Shown in pieces: positions 7,789-15,200 of a stretch of DNA of 32,782 nucleotides. The notes under the pieces are model-generated. The model saw only the letters and a program-made list of their open reading frames with translations, ran no database searches and was not told the DNA's origin. This DNA comes from JAXDBV01 sp034678415 (GTDB lineage Bacteria; Bacteroidota; Bacteroidia; Bacteroidales; VadinHA17), in NCBI GenBank assembly GCA_034678415.1, contig JAXDBV010000113.1, positions 1 through 32,782 on the forward strand, written 5' to 3'. Both the position numbers and the translations under genes were made by a program. Numbering within the stretch: position 1 is the first letter of the stretch; each line of letters starts with the position of its first letter.

Positions 7789-9453
7789 TCATTTATCCGA
7801 TATCGGAAGTGAATTCATACGCATCTTCCTGAATTCCGATCCTTCCTTCCATTGCGGGAAATGATCAGAGTCAGCCAGGTCGAGTCCCACCAGGAACAGA
7901 AGTTGCGCATCTTCGGCTATGCCCTTCATATCCCATGTAAGAGGGTCATATTCATCGGTAACGTGGTGGTATCTGTTTGTTAAATATTCCTTTTCATACG
8001 CAGCGGCATATTCCTTCCCTTTGTCCCTGTGGTCGCAGTTACCCCTGGCGAACAATGCAGGCACGCCGGCCCGTGCAAAAGGGAAATGGTCGGCCCGGTA
8101 GTACATGCCCGTATGTGGATTAGGATCGGGAAGCACGTACCTCCCCTGCTGAGCGGCATACCGTGCCAGGTAATCTTCCATCTCCGATTGTCCGTATCCG
8201 GTGACCATCACATCCCTCATGGGTCCCATGGGCAGCATGAGATCATTGTTGATGTTGGCCACGGTTTTGTTCATGGGTATCAGGGGATTTTGCACATAAT
8301 ATTCGGCGCCAATGAGTCCCTGTTCCTCGGCTGTGGGTGCCAGGAATAAAACTGTCCTTTGTGGTTTTTTTCTCAGCAGGGTGAACGCCCGGGCTATCTC
8401 CATCATCCATGCCATACTGATACCATTGTCCACCGCTCCGTTAAAGATCGAGTCCCCTTCTGTTGGCTCACCCACCCCCAGGTGATCCCAGTGAGCCGAA
8501 TAGACGATACATTCGTCAGGGCGCGACCGGCCCCTGATCATACCCATCACATTCATGGAACTATTATACCGGAAGGAGGAGGTCATTGAAACGGTCATCT
8601 GCATGCCGAGGCAGAAAGGTTTAAAACGCCGTGTACGAGCCAGTGCAAACACGCTGTCGGGCTGTTGCCCGACCGCACGGATCATCCGCCGTGAAGCTTC
8701 CTGAGTGAACCATCCCTCAAGGGCACAACGGCCGGCATAATGATCATCCGGTGCGAGGTAGAGCTTCGGTGTCACCGCTCCGTTACGCACCACAGTCCAG
8801 CCATACCCTGCCGGCCCGTCATCATGTATGATCATGATTCCCAGCGCACCCTGCCTGGCAGCTTCCTCATACTTGTATGTCCAACGGCCATAGTAGGTCA
8901 TCGCATGACCATGAAAGAATGAAGTATCCGATGAACCATACCCCGGATCATTCACCATTACCACCACTATTTTGCCTTTTACATCCAGTCCTTCATAGTC
9001 GTTCCAGTTGTATTCAGGTGCAACGATGCCGTAGCCTGCGAAAACCATTTCGGCTTTGTCAATAAAAATCTTTTCTGTTATTCTTCTCGAAAAGATGACA
9101 TAATCGTCCCTGTAATACAGTTCCATCCTCTTCCTGTTTCCTTCCAGCGGCATAGCCGGTGCGGGACTGACAGTGATCTCAACCATGGGTACCGCCTGCA
9201 GGTAACTGTCGCCGAACGCAGGCTCCAGGCCTAGCTTACGGAAGGCAGACACCAGGTATTCAATGGTTTTCCTCTCCCCTCCTGTGAATGGTTTTCTCCC
9301 TATAAACTCATCCGAGCCCAGCGTTTTTACATATTCACTTAGATCACTTTCCGTTATCGAATCCAGCGATCTTTTTACGGAGGCTTTGTCGGAACAGGAA
9401 TGGAACAGGAAAACAAGAAGGAGAGAAAGAAAAAGGCGGATAAATGATTTCAT
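7789..9453 (-). CDS. M28 family zinc aminopeptidase lipoprotein with PA domain
   Basis: A 554-aa secreted peptidase. The N-terminus 'MKSFIRLFLSLLLVFLFHSC' is a lipoprotein signal with Cys20, so it is probably anchored in a membrane facing the periplasm or outside. Residues about 130-260 resemble a protease-associated (PA) insert ('AEMVFAGYGIVAPEYNWNDY', 'GLDVKGKIVVVMVNDPG'). The M28 domain has the di-zinc ligands in order: 'SAHWDHLG' (His321), 'GAVDNG' (Asp about 340), 'APTAEEQGLIG' (catalytic/ligand Glu pair about 373), 'NINNDL' (Asp about 400) and 'YRADHFPFARAGVPAL' (His about 470). Such enzymes release N-terminal amino acids from peptides. It is the first gene of a probable two-gene unit with BrkB. 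Family assignment is secure; substrate specificity is not visible. Confidence 0.92.
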   Translation of the reverse strand: MKSFIRLFLSLLLVFLFHSCSDKASVKRSLDSITESDLSEYVKTLGSDEFIGRKPFTGGERKTIEYLVSAFRKLGLEPAFGDSYLQAVPMVEITVSPAPAMPLEGNRKRMELYYRDDYVIFSRRITEKIFIDKAEMVFAGYGIVAPEYNWNDYEGLDVKGKIVVVMVNDPGYGSSDTSFFHGHAMTYYGRWTYKYEEAARQGALGIMIIHDDGPAGYGWTVVRNGAVTPKLYLAPDDHYAGRCALEGWFTQEASRRMIRAVGQQPDSVFALARTRRFKPFCLGMQMTVSMTSSFRYNSSMNVMGMIRGRSRPDECIVYSAHWDHLGVGEPTEGDSIFNGAVDNGISMAWMMEIARAFTLLRKKPQRTVLFLAPTAEEQGLIGAEYYVQNPLIPMNKTVANINNDLMLPMGPMRDVMVTGYGQSEMEDYLARYAAQQGRYVLPDPNPHTGMYYRADHFPFARAGVPALFARGNCDHRDKGKEYAAAYEKEYLTNRYHHVTDEYDPLTWDMKGIAEDAQLLFLVGLDLADSDHFPQWKEGSEFRKMRMNSLPISDK

Positions 9454-9483
9454 ATTCCTATTTTTGGACAGCGATAATCAGAT

Positions 9484-9491
9484 CAAAGATA
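9484..9491 (-). promoter_or_regulatory. -7 box (TATCTTTG) for the M28 peptidase operon
   Basis: The minus strand reads TATCTTTG, a perfect TAnnTTTG match, about 30 nt upstream of the ATG at 9453. No TTG is at the ideal -33 spacing. It lies in the 95-nt divergent region shared with comB. Confidence 0.4.
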
Positions 9492-9548
9492 GGATATTCT
9501 GTAAAACAGGAATGTCCTCTTTTTTTACGAAGGTAAAGGATTTTTACT

Positions 9549-10244
9549 ATGGTAATCAACATATTGCATTTTGTTGAAGGAGCACGGGAAGCTCGCGGGC
9601 TGACAGTGGTCATTGATGTGTTCAGGGCGTTCTCGCTGGCCTGCTATGTGATGAACAAAGGTGCCGCAACGATCATCCCCGTGGGGGATATTGACATTGC
9701 CCTGCGACTGAGGAAAAATATTAGCAATTCAGTGCTCATGGGTGAAAGAAAGGAAAAGAAACCTGAAGGATTTGATTATGGAAATTCTCCGTATGCCATT
9801 ATGAATGCCGACCTCCAAGGGAAAACCGTTATACATACCACCAGCTCAGGGACACAGGGGCTGACCAGTGCCTCGCTGGCAGCAGAGATCATCACCGGGA
9901 GCTTTGTCAATGTAAATGCCATTTACCATTATATCCTTCAGCGTAAGCCGGAGGTGGTTTCAATGGTCTGCATGGGATACAGGAGCTATGAACCCACGGA
10001 TGAAGATTCCCTCCTGGCAGAATACCTGTCGAACCTCATCGGGGGAAAGGAAAACAACTATCCTGCCATGGTTGAGCAGATGAAAAACGGCAGTGGCAAA
10101 CGGTTTTTCGACCCGCAGAACCGCCCCCATGCCCCCACGGAAGATTTTTACCTTTGTACCGATCTTGACCGTTTCGGTTTCGTGCTGAGAGCCGAACCGT
10201 GGAAAGACGGTCTTCTTTGTCTAAAAAAAATAATCCCCGTATAA
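9549..10244 (+). CDS. comB: 2-phosphosulfolactate phosphatase family protein (ComB-like)
   Basis: A 231-aa protein of the ComB family, which in methanogens hydrolyses 2-phosphosulfolactate to sulfolactate in coenzyme M synthesis; in bacteria the physiological substrate is often unproven. Family elements are 'VVIDVFRAFSLACYVMNKGA' (about 20-39), 'LMGERKEKKPEGFDYGNSP' (about 60-78), 'VIHTTSSGTQGLTSA' (about 93-107) and 'EDSLLAEYL' (about 152). These match the Mg-binding and phosphate-handling motifs (D-V-x-R-A; G-E-R; G-F-D-x-G-N-S-P; T-x-S-G-T). The length is normal. It ends three nucleotides before a PLP enzyme gene, so the two are almost certainly cotranscribed. No other coenzyme M or sulfolactate genes are in the window. 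Confidence 0.85.
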   Translation: MVINILHFVEGAREARGLTVVIDVFRAFSLACYVMNKGAATIIPVGDIDIALRLRKNISNSVLMGERKEKKPEGFDYGNSPYAIMNADLQGKTVIHTTSSGTQGLTSASLAAEIITGSFVNVNAIYHYILQRKPEVVSMVCMGYRSYEPTDEDSLLAEYLSNLIGGKENNYPAMVEQMKNGSGKRFFDPQNRPHAPTEDFYLCTDLDRFGFVLRAEPWKDGLLCLKKIIPV

Positions 10245-10247
10245 CCC

Positions 10248-11351
10248 ATGCCTGTTATCACTAAACCAACACTTGTTCTTGATAAAGAACGATGCCTTGC
10301 GAACATTCGCCGGATGAGTTTGAAGGCGGAGAAGCACCACCTGCTATTTCGACCGCATTTCAAAACGCACCAGTCAAGGATCATCGGACGCTGGTTCAGG
10401 GACGCGGGAGTAACCCGCATTACCGTATCCTCCGTTACCATGGCCCGTTATTTCGCCCTCGATGGATGGAAGGATATCACCATCGCTTTCCCGGTGAATC
10501 TGCATGAACTGGGAATGATCAATGAACTGTCACAGATGGCAACGGTCAACCTGCTGGTATCGTCGGGTGAGAAGATTGAAACCATCGGGAGACAACTGGC
10601 GCAGAAAACAGGCATTTTTGTTGAGATCGATACGGGATACGGGCGCAGCGGTATCAATGCTTCCTTCACGGATATCATCCGCGATGTCATCAGAAAAATA
10701 AGGAATACACCACACCTGGAATTCTCCGGACTGCTTAGCCATACAGGAAACACCTATTCTGCCGGCAAACGGGAGGAGGTGCTGACAATCCATGACCAGG
10801 CGCTCAGACAGCTCATCAACCTGAGGAAGGAACTGTCAGACCTTGCCCCAGAATTTATTATATCCATCGGCGACACGCCTGCCTGCTGCCTGTCGGATAA
10901 TTTCAGCGGTATCGATGAGATACGGCCCGGAAATTTCGTGTTTTTCGACCTGATGCAGGTGGAGATCGGTTCGTGCACGGAAGAGCAGGTGGCAGTATGT
11001 GCCGTATGCCCCGTGGTGGCACGTTACCCGGAAAGAAACGAGGCAATCATTTACGGAGGGGCGGTACACCTTTCCAAGGAATTCATGCCCGGGAAAAAAG
11101 GAGAAAGGAACTATGGCAGCGTTGTGCAATGGAAGGAAAACGGGTGGTCGTCCATCAATCGCCAGGCATACCTGTCGTCCCTGTCCCAGGAACACGGCAA
11201 GATCACTGTCGATGCGGAAACGATCAAACAGCTGGAGCCGGGCAAGCTGGTGGGTATTATCCCCGTCCACTCCTGCCTCACTGCCGACCTGATGAAAGGA
11301 TACATCACCACCACCGGGGAAGAGATCGATCATATGTCCAGGTACTACTAA
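10248..11351 (+). CDS. D-threonine aldolase / D-serine dehydratase-like PLP enzyme
   Basis: A 367-aa fold-type III PLP enzyme of the alanine-racemase-N superfamily, DSD1/D-threonine aldolase branch. The PLP lysine is Lys39 in 'RPHFKTHQS'. The barrel continues with 'TVSSVTMARYFALDG', 'FVEIDTGYGRSGI' (about 124-136) and 'SIGDTPACC' (about 206-214). The C-terminal domain has 'YGGAVHLSKE' (about 268) and 'VHSCLTADLM', whose His341 and Cys343 match the zinc ligand pair of eukaryotic D-serine dehydratase. This makes a metal-dependent D-beta-hydroxy-amino-acid lyase (cleaving D-threonine or dehydrating D-serine) the best guess. The protein is cytosolic, with no signal. It follows the comB-like gene with a 3-nt gap. 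Confidence 0.87.
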   Translation: MPVITKPTLVLDKERCLANIRRMSLKAEKHHLLFRPHFKTHQSRIIGRWFRDAGVTRITVSSVTMARYFALDGWKDITIAFPVNLHELGMINELSQMATVNLLVSSGEKIETIGRQLAQKTGIFVEIDTGYGRSGINASFTDIIRDVIRKIRNTPHLEFSGLLSHTGNTYSAGKREEVLTIHDQALRQLINLRKELSDLAPEFIISIGDTPACCLSDNFSGIDEIRPGNFVFFDLMQVEIGSCTEEQVAVCAVCPVVARYPERNEAIIYGGAVHLSKEFMPGKKGERNYGSVVQWKENGWSSINRQAYLSSLSQEHGKITVDAETIKQLEPGKLVGIIPVHSCLTADLMKGYITTTGEEIDHMSRYY

Positions 11352-11730
11352 GAACAGCAGAGAATGCCGGATGTAATGGACCGGATACCTGGCCCTTCAA
11401 CCGTTTACTCCGTCATACAGATGAATTTTTCACAGCCTTATGAAGAATCGGGATGAATGTTAATAATGCAGCACGCGGCTCCTGGAAAAAGAACAATATC
11501 CGGCATATGACCGGATCATCACAATGCAGGCATCGCTCCCCCCGGAGCGGCATTGGTCAGGATCAGGTAAAGGCAGGAAACCGTATGCGATATACCTCAG
11601 ACAGCAGTGAACAGGACAGTCGCGGAGATTTTTTTGGGAGCATTTTCATCGGTTTCTTCCACCCCGTTCATCATTCAGTCGATGAACATTGAAGAGTACC
11701 GGCAACTTCGCGGGGTCAGAAAGATTAGAA

Positions 11731-11761
11731 TTACTGAATTATATGAGAGGAAATTCAGTAA
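11731..11761. repeat. Inverted repeat, 10-bp perfect stems
   Basis: TTACTGAATT (11731-11740) and its exact reverse complement AATTCAGTAA (11752-11761) flank an 11-nt loop. No T-run follows directly; instead the next base begins a 30-bp palindrome. Confidence 0.75.
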
Positions 11762-11790
11762 TTAATTACATAATTAATTATGTAATTAAT
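11761..11790. repeat. Perfect 30-bp AT-rich palindrome
   Basis: The 30 bases are identical to their reverse complement; the left half reads ATTAATTACATAATT. Only A, T and one C/G pair per arm are used. It ends 97 nt upstream of the deformylase-like start, a plausible place for an operator of a dimeric regulator or for a promoter-proximal cruciform. A 13-mer from it, TTATGTAATTAAT (11778-11790), recurs at 31765-31777. Confidence 0.8.
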
Positions 11791-11887
11791 ATGCAGCATA
11801 TCATAATAATCCGCTGGATGAACAAACTATTTTGTTTCCTGTTCATTTAATACACATTACCTTTACTCACATAACCACCGGGTGCAA

Positions 11888-12391
11888 ATGAATAAAACAG
11901 TCACGCTTTCCCTTGATATGATTCTGAAGCTGGGTGATCCGAGGTTATACGAGGTATCGGAGCCGGTGGATCAGGAGGAGTTGTCATCACTGCTGCCGTT
12001 CATTGGCCGGATGCATGCGCTTATCCGTTTGTTCCGTGATACCTACGGTGCCGGCCGGGCGATTGCAGCCCCGCAAACGGGCCTCATGAAACGCATCATA
12101 TGCCTGAACATTGACGAGCCACGGGTGTTTATCAACCCTGTGCTTACCGGCATGAGCAAAGAAATGATGGAACTATGGGATGACTGTATGTATTTCCCCG
12201 ACCTGCTGGTACGGGTGAGCCGTCACCACCGTTGTACCCTTCATTACCTGGATCTGCAATGGAGACCGCATGATCTCCTGCTGGAAGGTGAACTCTCCGA
12301 GCTTATACAACATGAGTATGACCACCTGAATGGCATCCTTGCCATCCAGCGTGCTATCGACAACCGTTCTTTCCGCTGGAGAACACAATGA
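11888..12391 (+). CDS. Peptide deformylase-like protein (divergent)
   Basis: A 167-aa protein with the three deformylase motifs, two of them altered. Motif 3 is canonical, 'QHEYDHLNG' (His142, Glu143, His146). Motif 2, normally E-G-C-L-S, is 'DDCMYFP' with Cys100 kept as metal ligand but Glu-Gly replaced by Asp-Asp. Motif 1, normally G-x-G-[LI]-A-A-x-Q, is 'GAGRAIAAPQTG' (54-65), two residues longer. This matches a side branch of deformylases seen beside the housekeeping enzyme in some bacteria, so activity on N-formyl-Met is possible but not assured. The start could be ATG 11888 or GTG 11882, two codons earlier. It is followed after 9 nt by a TlpA-like gene, suggesting cotranscription. Confidence 0.82.
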   Translation: MNKTVTLSLDMILKLGDPRLYEVSEPVDQEELSSLLPFIGRMHALIRLFRDTYGAGRAIAAPQTGLMKRIICLNIDEPRVFINPVLTGMSKEMMELWDDCMYFPDLLVRVSRHHRCTLHYLDLQWRPHDLLLEGELSELIQHEYDHLNGILAIQRAIDNRSFRWRTQ

Positions 12392-12400
12392 AACGAACCA

Positions 12401-13009
12401 ATGAAAAAAGTATTCGATCTGATACGCGATCACTACCGCCGGCGTTCAAGATTTGCCCTTGTTTTTGATATCCTTTTTTACACGTTTATTCTGTTGCTTA
12501 TCATCCCTCCCACCCGGCGCATGATTCTTCCGCCGTTGATCAGGCTTACCACGGTGCAGGCGCGGGAGAAACAGCCCGGTACTGCAACCATCCTGCAACC
12601 CGAAGATTATTCATGGCAGGTGATGAGCCCGGATGGAAAAATGGTGAGCCTGAACGACCACAGGGATAAAGTGATCTTCCTGAATTTCTGGGCCACCTGG
12701 TGTCCGCCGTGTATTGCTGAAATGCCGTCGATTGAGACGCTCTACCGCGATTACGGCGACAGGATCGCGTTCATTCTTGTCACTCATGAGGAGATCGCCG
12801 TAGTGAAGGCATTCCTTGAAAAACGGGATCTTGATCTCCCTGTGTATATCCAGAGATATGCTGCACCCGGGATCTTCAGCACCGGAGCCATCCCTGCCAC
12901 CTTCATCATATCCAGGGAGGGCCGGGTTGTCCTCGAAAAGAAGGGAGCCGCGAAGTGGGACGGGATCAAAACAAGACGGTTGCTGGAAAAACTGTCTGGC
13001 GAAGCATAA
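12401..13009 (+). CDS. TlpA/ResA-like membrane-anchored thioredoxin
   Basis: A 202-aa protein with one N-terminal membrane anchor (about residues 20-38, 'VFDILFYTFILLLIIPP') and a periplasmic thioredoxin-fold domain. The active site is 'FWATWCPPCIAEMPSIE', with redox Cys101 and Cys104; the cis-proline loop appears as 'TGAIPATFIIS' (about 165-175). C-P-P-C and the preceding 'DKVIFLNFWATW' are typical of TlpA/ResA-type thiol-disulfide reductases, which keep periplasmic cysteines reduced, for example during cytochrome c maturation. It starts 9 nt after the deformylase-like gene, and its specific client is not evident. A rightward promoter candidate lies downstream, so the next gene may be transcribed separately. 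Confidence 0.9.
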   Translation: MKKVFDLIRDHYRRRSRFALVFDILFYTFILLLIIPPTRRMILPPLIRLTTVQAREKQPGTATILQPEDYSWQVMSPDGKMVSLNDHRDKVIFLNFWATWCPPCIAEMPSIETLYRDYGDRIAFILVTHEEIAVVKAFLEKRDLDLPVYIQRYAAPGIFSTGAIPATFIISREGRVVLEKKGAAKWDGIKTRRLLEKLSGEA

Positions 13010-13092
13010 TACGATTCAATATCACCAGGTAACCCGGCCATGTCTTTCAATAGCATGCCGGAATCCTGAAGAATCTTTCCTTCCTTCCTTTC

Positions 13093-13123
13093 TTGTCATG
13101 ATGCTTCAATCTTACTATTTTTG
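13093..13123 (+). promoter_or_regulatory. Candidate Bacteroidetes promoter for the LTA-synthase-like gene
   Basis: TTG (13093-13095), 20 nt, then TATTTTTG (13116-13123), close to consensus TTG-N19-TAnnTTTG. The ATG of the downstream gene is 20 nt further, at 13144. Confidence 0.45.
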
Positions 13124-13143
13124 CAGCCACAGTCATAAACATC

Positions 13144-14970
13144 ATGAAGAAACGGTTGGTTGCACTCGGAATGTATTTCCTGTTCTGGTATGCCTTCTTC
13201 ATCATAGCCAGGGGCCTCTTCATTTTTGGACAGTGGGGAGACACTATCAGGTACCCGGCAGGCACCATACTGGCAACGTTCTGGCACGGGCTGAAGCTTG
13301 ATCTATCGGCCACGGGTTTCGTGATGATCATTCCCATGTTGTTATCGCTAGCGGCAGTCTGGTTCACCGGCAGATGGGTGGTTCGTATTATGGATACGTA
13401 TACCATTATGTTAATCATTTTATTCTCCATAATAACCATCGTGGATATCGTCGTATACAGTTACTGGGGTTACAGGATCGACATCACTCCCCTGTTCTAC
13501 ATGAAAACACCCGGTGCGATGCTGGCGTCGGTCCACACGTGGCAGATTCTCCTGTTCCTTCTTGCCATCCTGTGCCTCTCCGTTCCCGTCATCTTGTTCT
13601 ATAACAGAGTCATCCGTCGGCACTTCCAAGGGATGAAACCGGCAGGATTGTCTTCATTCGCGGTTATCCTTATTCTGTTTGCCGGCCTGATTCTGCCTGT
13701 CAGGGGCGGCACTGGCATAGCACCGGTCAATCTCGGATCGGCATATTTTCATAAAGACGCCTTTCCAAACCATGTAGCCATAAACGAGATATGGAACATG
13801 GGCAGTTCACTGGCAAATCATCAGCCAGGGGAAAACCCATATGTTTTCATGAATCATGATGAAGCGGAAACCATCGTGGCCGGTATGACAGCAGCCGATG
13901 ACGTTTCCGACAGCTTGTTGCACAGGGAGGATCCTAACATATTAATCATCATTCTCGAGAGCTTCAGTGCTTATCTGTTGGGGCCGCTGGGCGGAGACAC
14001 TACCGTCACACCCAGTCTTAACCGGTATGTATACGAGGGAGTACTGTTCTCCCGTTTTTATGCTACCGGGGTGCGAACCGACAAGTGTATTCCCGGTATT
14101 CTCTGCGGCTACCCGTCGCAGCCCACCACCTCCATCATGAAGAATCCAAGGAAAACACAGTCGCTGCCGTCCCTGGCATCCATCTTTGCCAGCAGGGGAT
14201 ATTGCACCTCATTTTGGTACGGAGGGGATCTTGAGTTTGCCAATATGAAATCTTTTATTCATAATGCAGGGTTCCGCCGGATAATCACGAAGGATGATTT
14301 TGACAAGTCGTCGTACAACAGCAAATGGGGTGTGCACGATCATGTTCTTTATGACCGTTTGATCAACAGCCTTGACACTGCCCGCCAGCCCTTCTTCACG
14401 GTGGCTCTGAGCCTGAGCAGTCATGAGCCGTTTGAGATACCGATAGAGCCTGTCTTTGAAGGAAATGACCGGATCACCTTGTTCAGGAACTCGGCCTATT
14501 ATGCCGACTGGGCCCTCGGCCGTTTCATGGAGAAGGCCAGGACGCGCCACTGGTGGGATAACACACTGGTGATCCTTCTACCCGATCATTGCTGGCGCCT
14601 GCCGGGGACCATGGCGTATGATCCGTTGAATTTTCACATATTCATGCTATGGATGGGCGGAGTCCTGAAAGAAAAAGGGAGGGTGATAGATAAAACCGGC
14701 AGCCAGACGGATTTTCCTCCCACCCTTCTCCGCCAGTGCGGGATGAACGGAGAATTCCGGTTCGGGAAGAACCTGCTGGCGCCCGATGCTTCATCGTCTG
14801 CATTTTATGCCTATAACGAGGGTTTCGGGATGATAATACCCGGCAGTTATGCTGTCTATAACTTTAACAAATCCGGACTGGTTATGGCGGCAGGCCAGGA
14901 TTCATTGAAGGCTGAATCTCTCGGGAAAGCCTTCCTCCAGGTTCTAACGCAGGATTACCTGGAGAGGTGA
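13144..14970 (+). CDS. LTA synthase-like membrane sulfatase-family phosphotransferase
   Basis: A 608-aa protein with about five N-terminal membrane helices (roughly 5-28, 40-72, 80-108, 130-155, 172-190) and an extracytoplasmic alkaline-phosphatase-superfamily domain (about 265-590). The catalytic outline fits LtaS-type enzymes: Glu272 in 'ILESFSAY', the predicted nucleophile Thr312 in 'GVRTDKCIPGILCGYPSQP', His427 in 'LSSHEPFEIP', and Asp481-His482 in 'LLPDHC'. In Gram-positives this family makes lipoteichoic acid; in Gram-negatives related proteins transfer phosphoglycerol or phosphoethanolamine to glycans. Here a role modifying a periplasmic or surface glycan with a lipid-derived head group is inferred. 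It is downstream of tlpA but has its own promoter candidate. Confidence 0.88.
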   Translation: MKKRLVALGMYFLFWYAFFIIARGLFIFGQWGDTIRYPAGTILATFWHGLKLDLSATGFVMIIPMLLSLAAVWFTGRWVVRIMDTYTIMLIILFSIITIVDIVVYSYWGYRIDITPLFYMKTPGAMLASVHTWQILLFLLAILCLSVPVILFYNRVIRRHFQGMKPAGLSSFAVILILFAGLILPVRGGTGIAPVNLGSAYFHKDAFPNHVAINEIWNMGSSLANHQPGENPYVFMNHDEAETIVAGMTAADDVSDSLLHREDPNILIIILESFSAYLLGPLGGDTTVTPSLNRYVYEGVLFSRFYATGVRTDKCIPGILCGYPSQPTTSIMKNPRKTQSLPSLASIFASRGYCTSFWYGGDLEFANMKSFIHNAGFRRIITKDDFDKSSYNSKWGVHDHVLYDRLINSLDTARQPFFTVALSLSSHEPFEIPIEPVFEGNDRITLFRNSAYYADWALGRFMEKARTRHWWDNTLVILLPDHCWRLPGTMAYDPLNFHIFMLWMGGVLKEKGRVIDKTGSQTDFPPTLLRQCGMNGEFRFGKNLLAPDASSSAFYAYNEGFGMIIPGSYAVYNFNKSGLVMAAGQDSLKAESLGKAFLQVLTQDYLER

Positions 14971-15200
14971 GGGAAGGTGCGGCTTACAAGAAAGATCACC
15001 CTTCGTCACCGGCCGAGCCGGACACGACAATCCGGCGCTGCATGTACAGCGTGCAACATACAGGCGGAGCCGTTTTGTATACATTAATAAGAAACAAGAT
15101 TAATGGTTAGGGATAAAATTACATGTACCTCGCACCCCACATTTTTTCATGGAACGTTAAGTATATATAGATCCAGTAATAATAGCATAACATTATCATA

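Larger units (their letters stand above)
11352..11887. other. Gene-free stretch with AT-rich inverted repeats
   Basis: A 536-nt gap between the PLP enzyme and the deformylase-like gene. Open frames here (for example 11453-11692, plus) have no recognisable composition or homology signature. The right part (11731-11800) is very AT-rich and carries a hairpin and a long palindrome, listed separately. These could be a terminator or operator region for the flanking operons. Confidence 0.6.

Noticed and set aside
11453..11692. Plus-strand ORF of 79 codons in the 536-nt gap
   Set aside because: Composition rich in Arg, Ser, His and Gly without any pattern; no start context.
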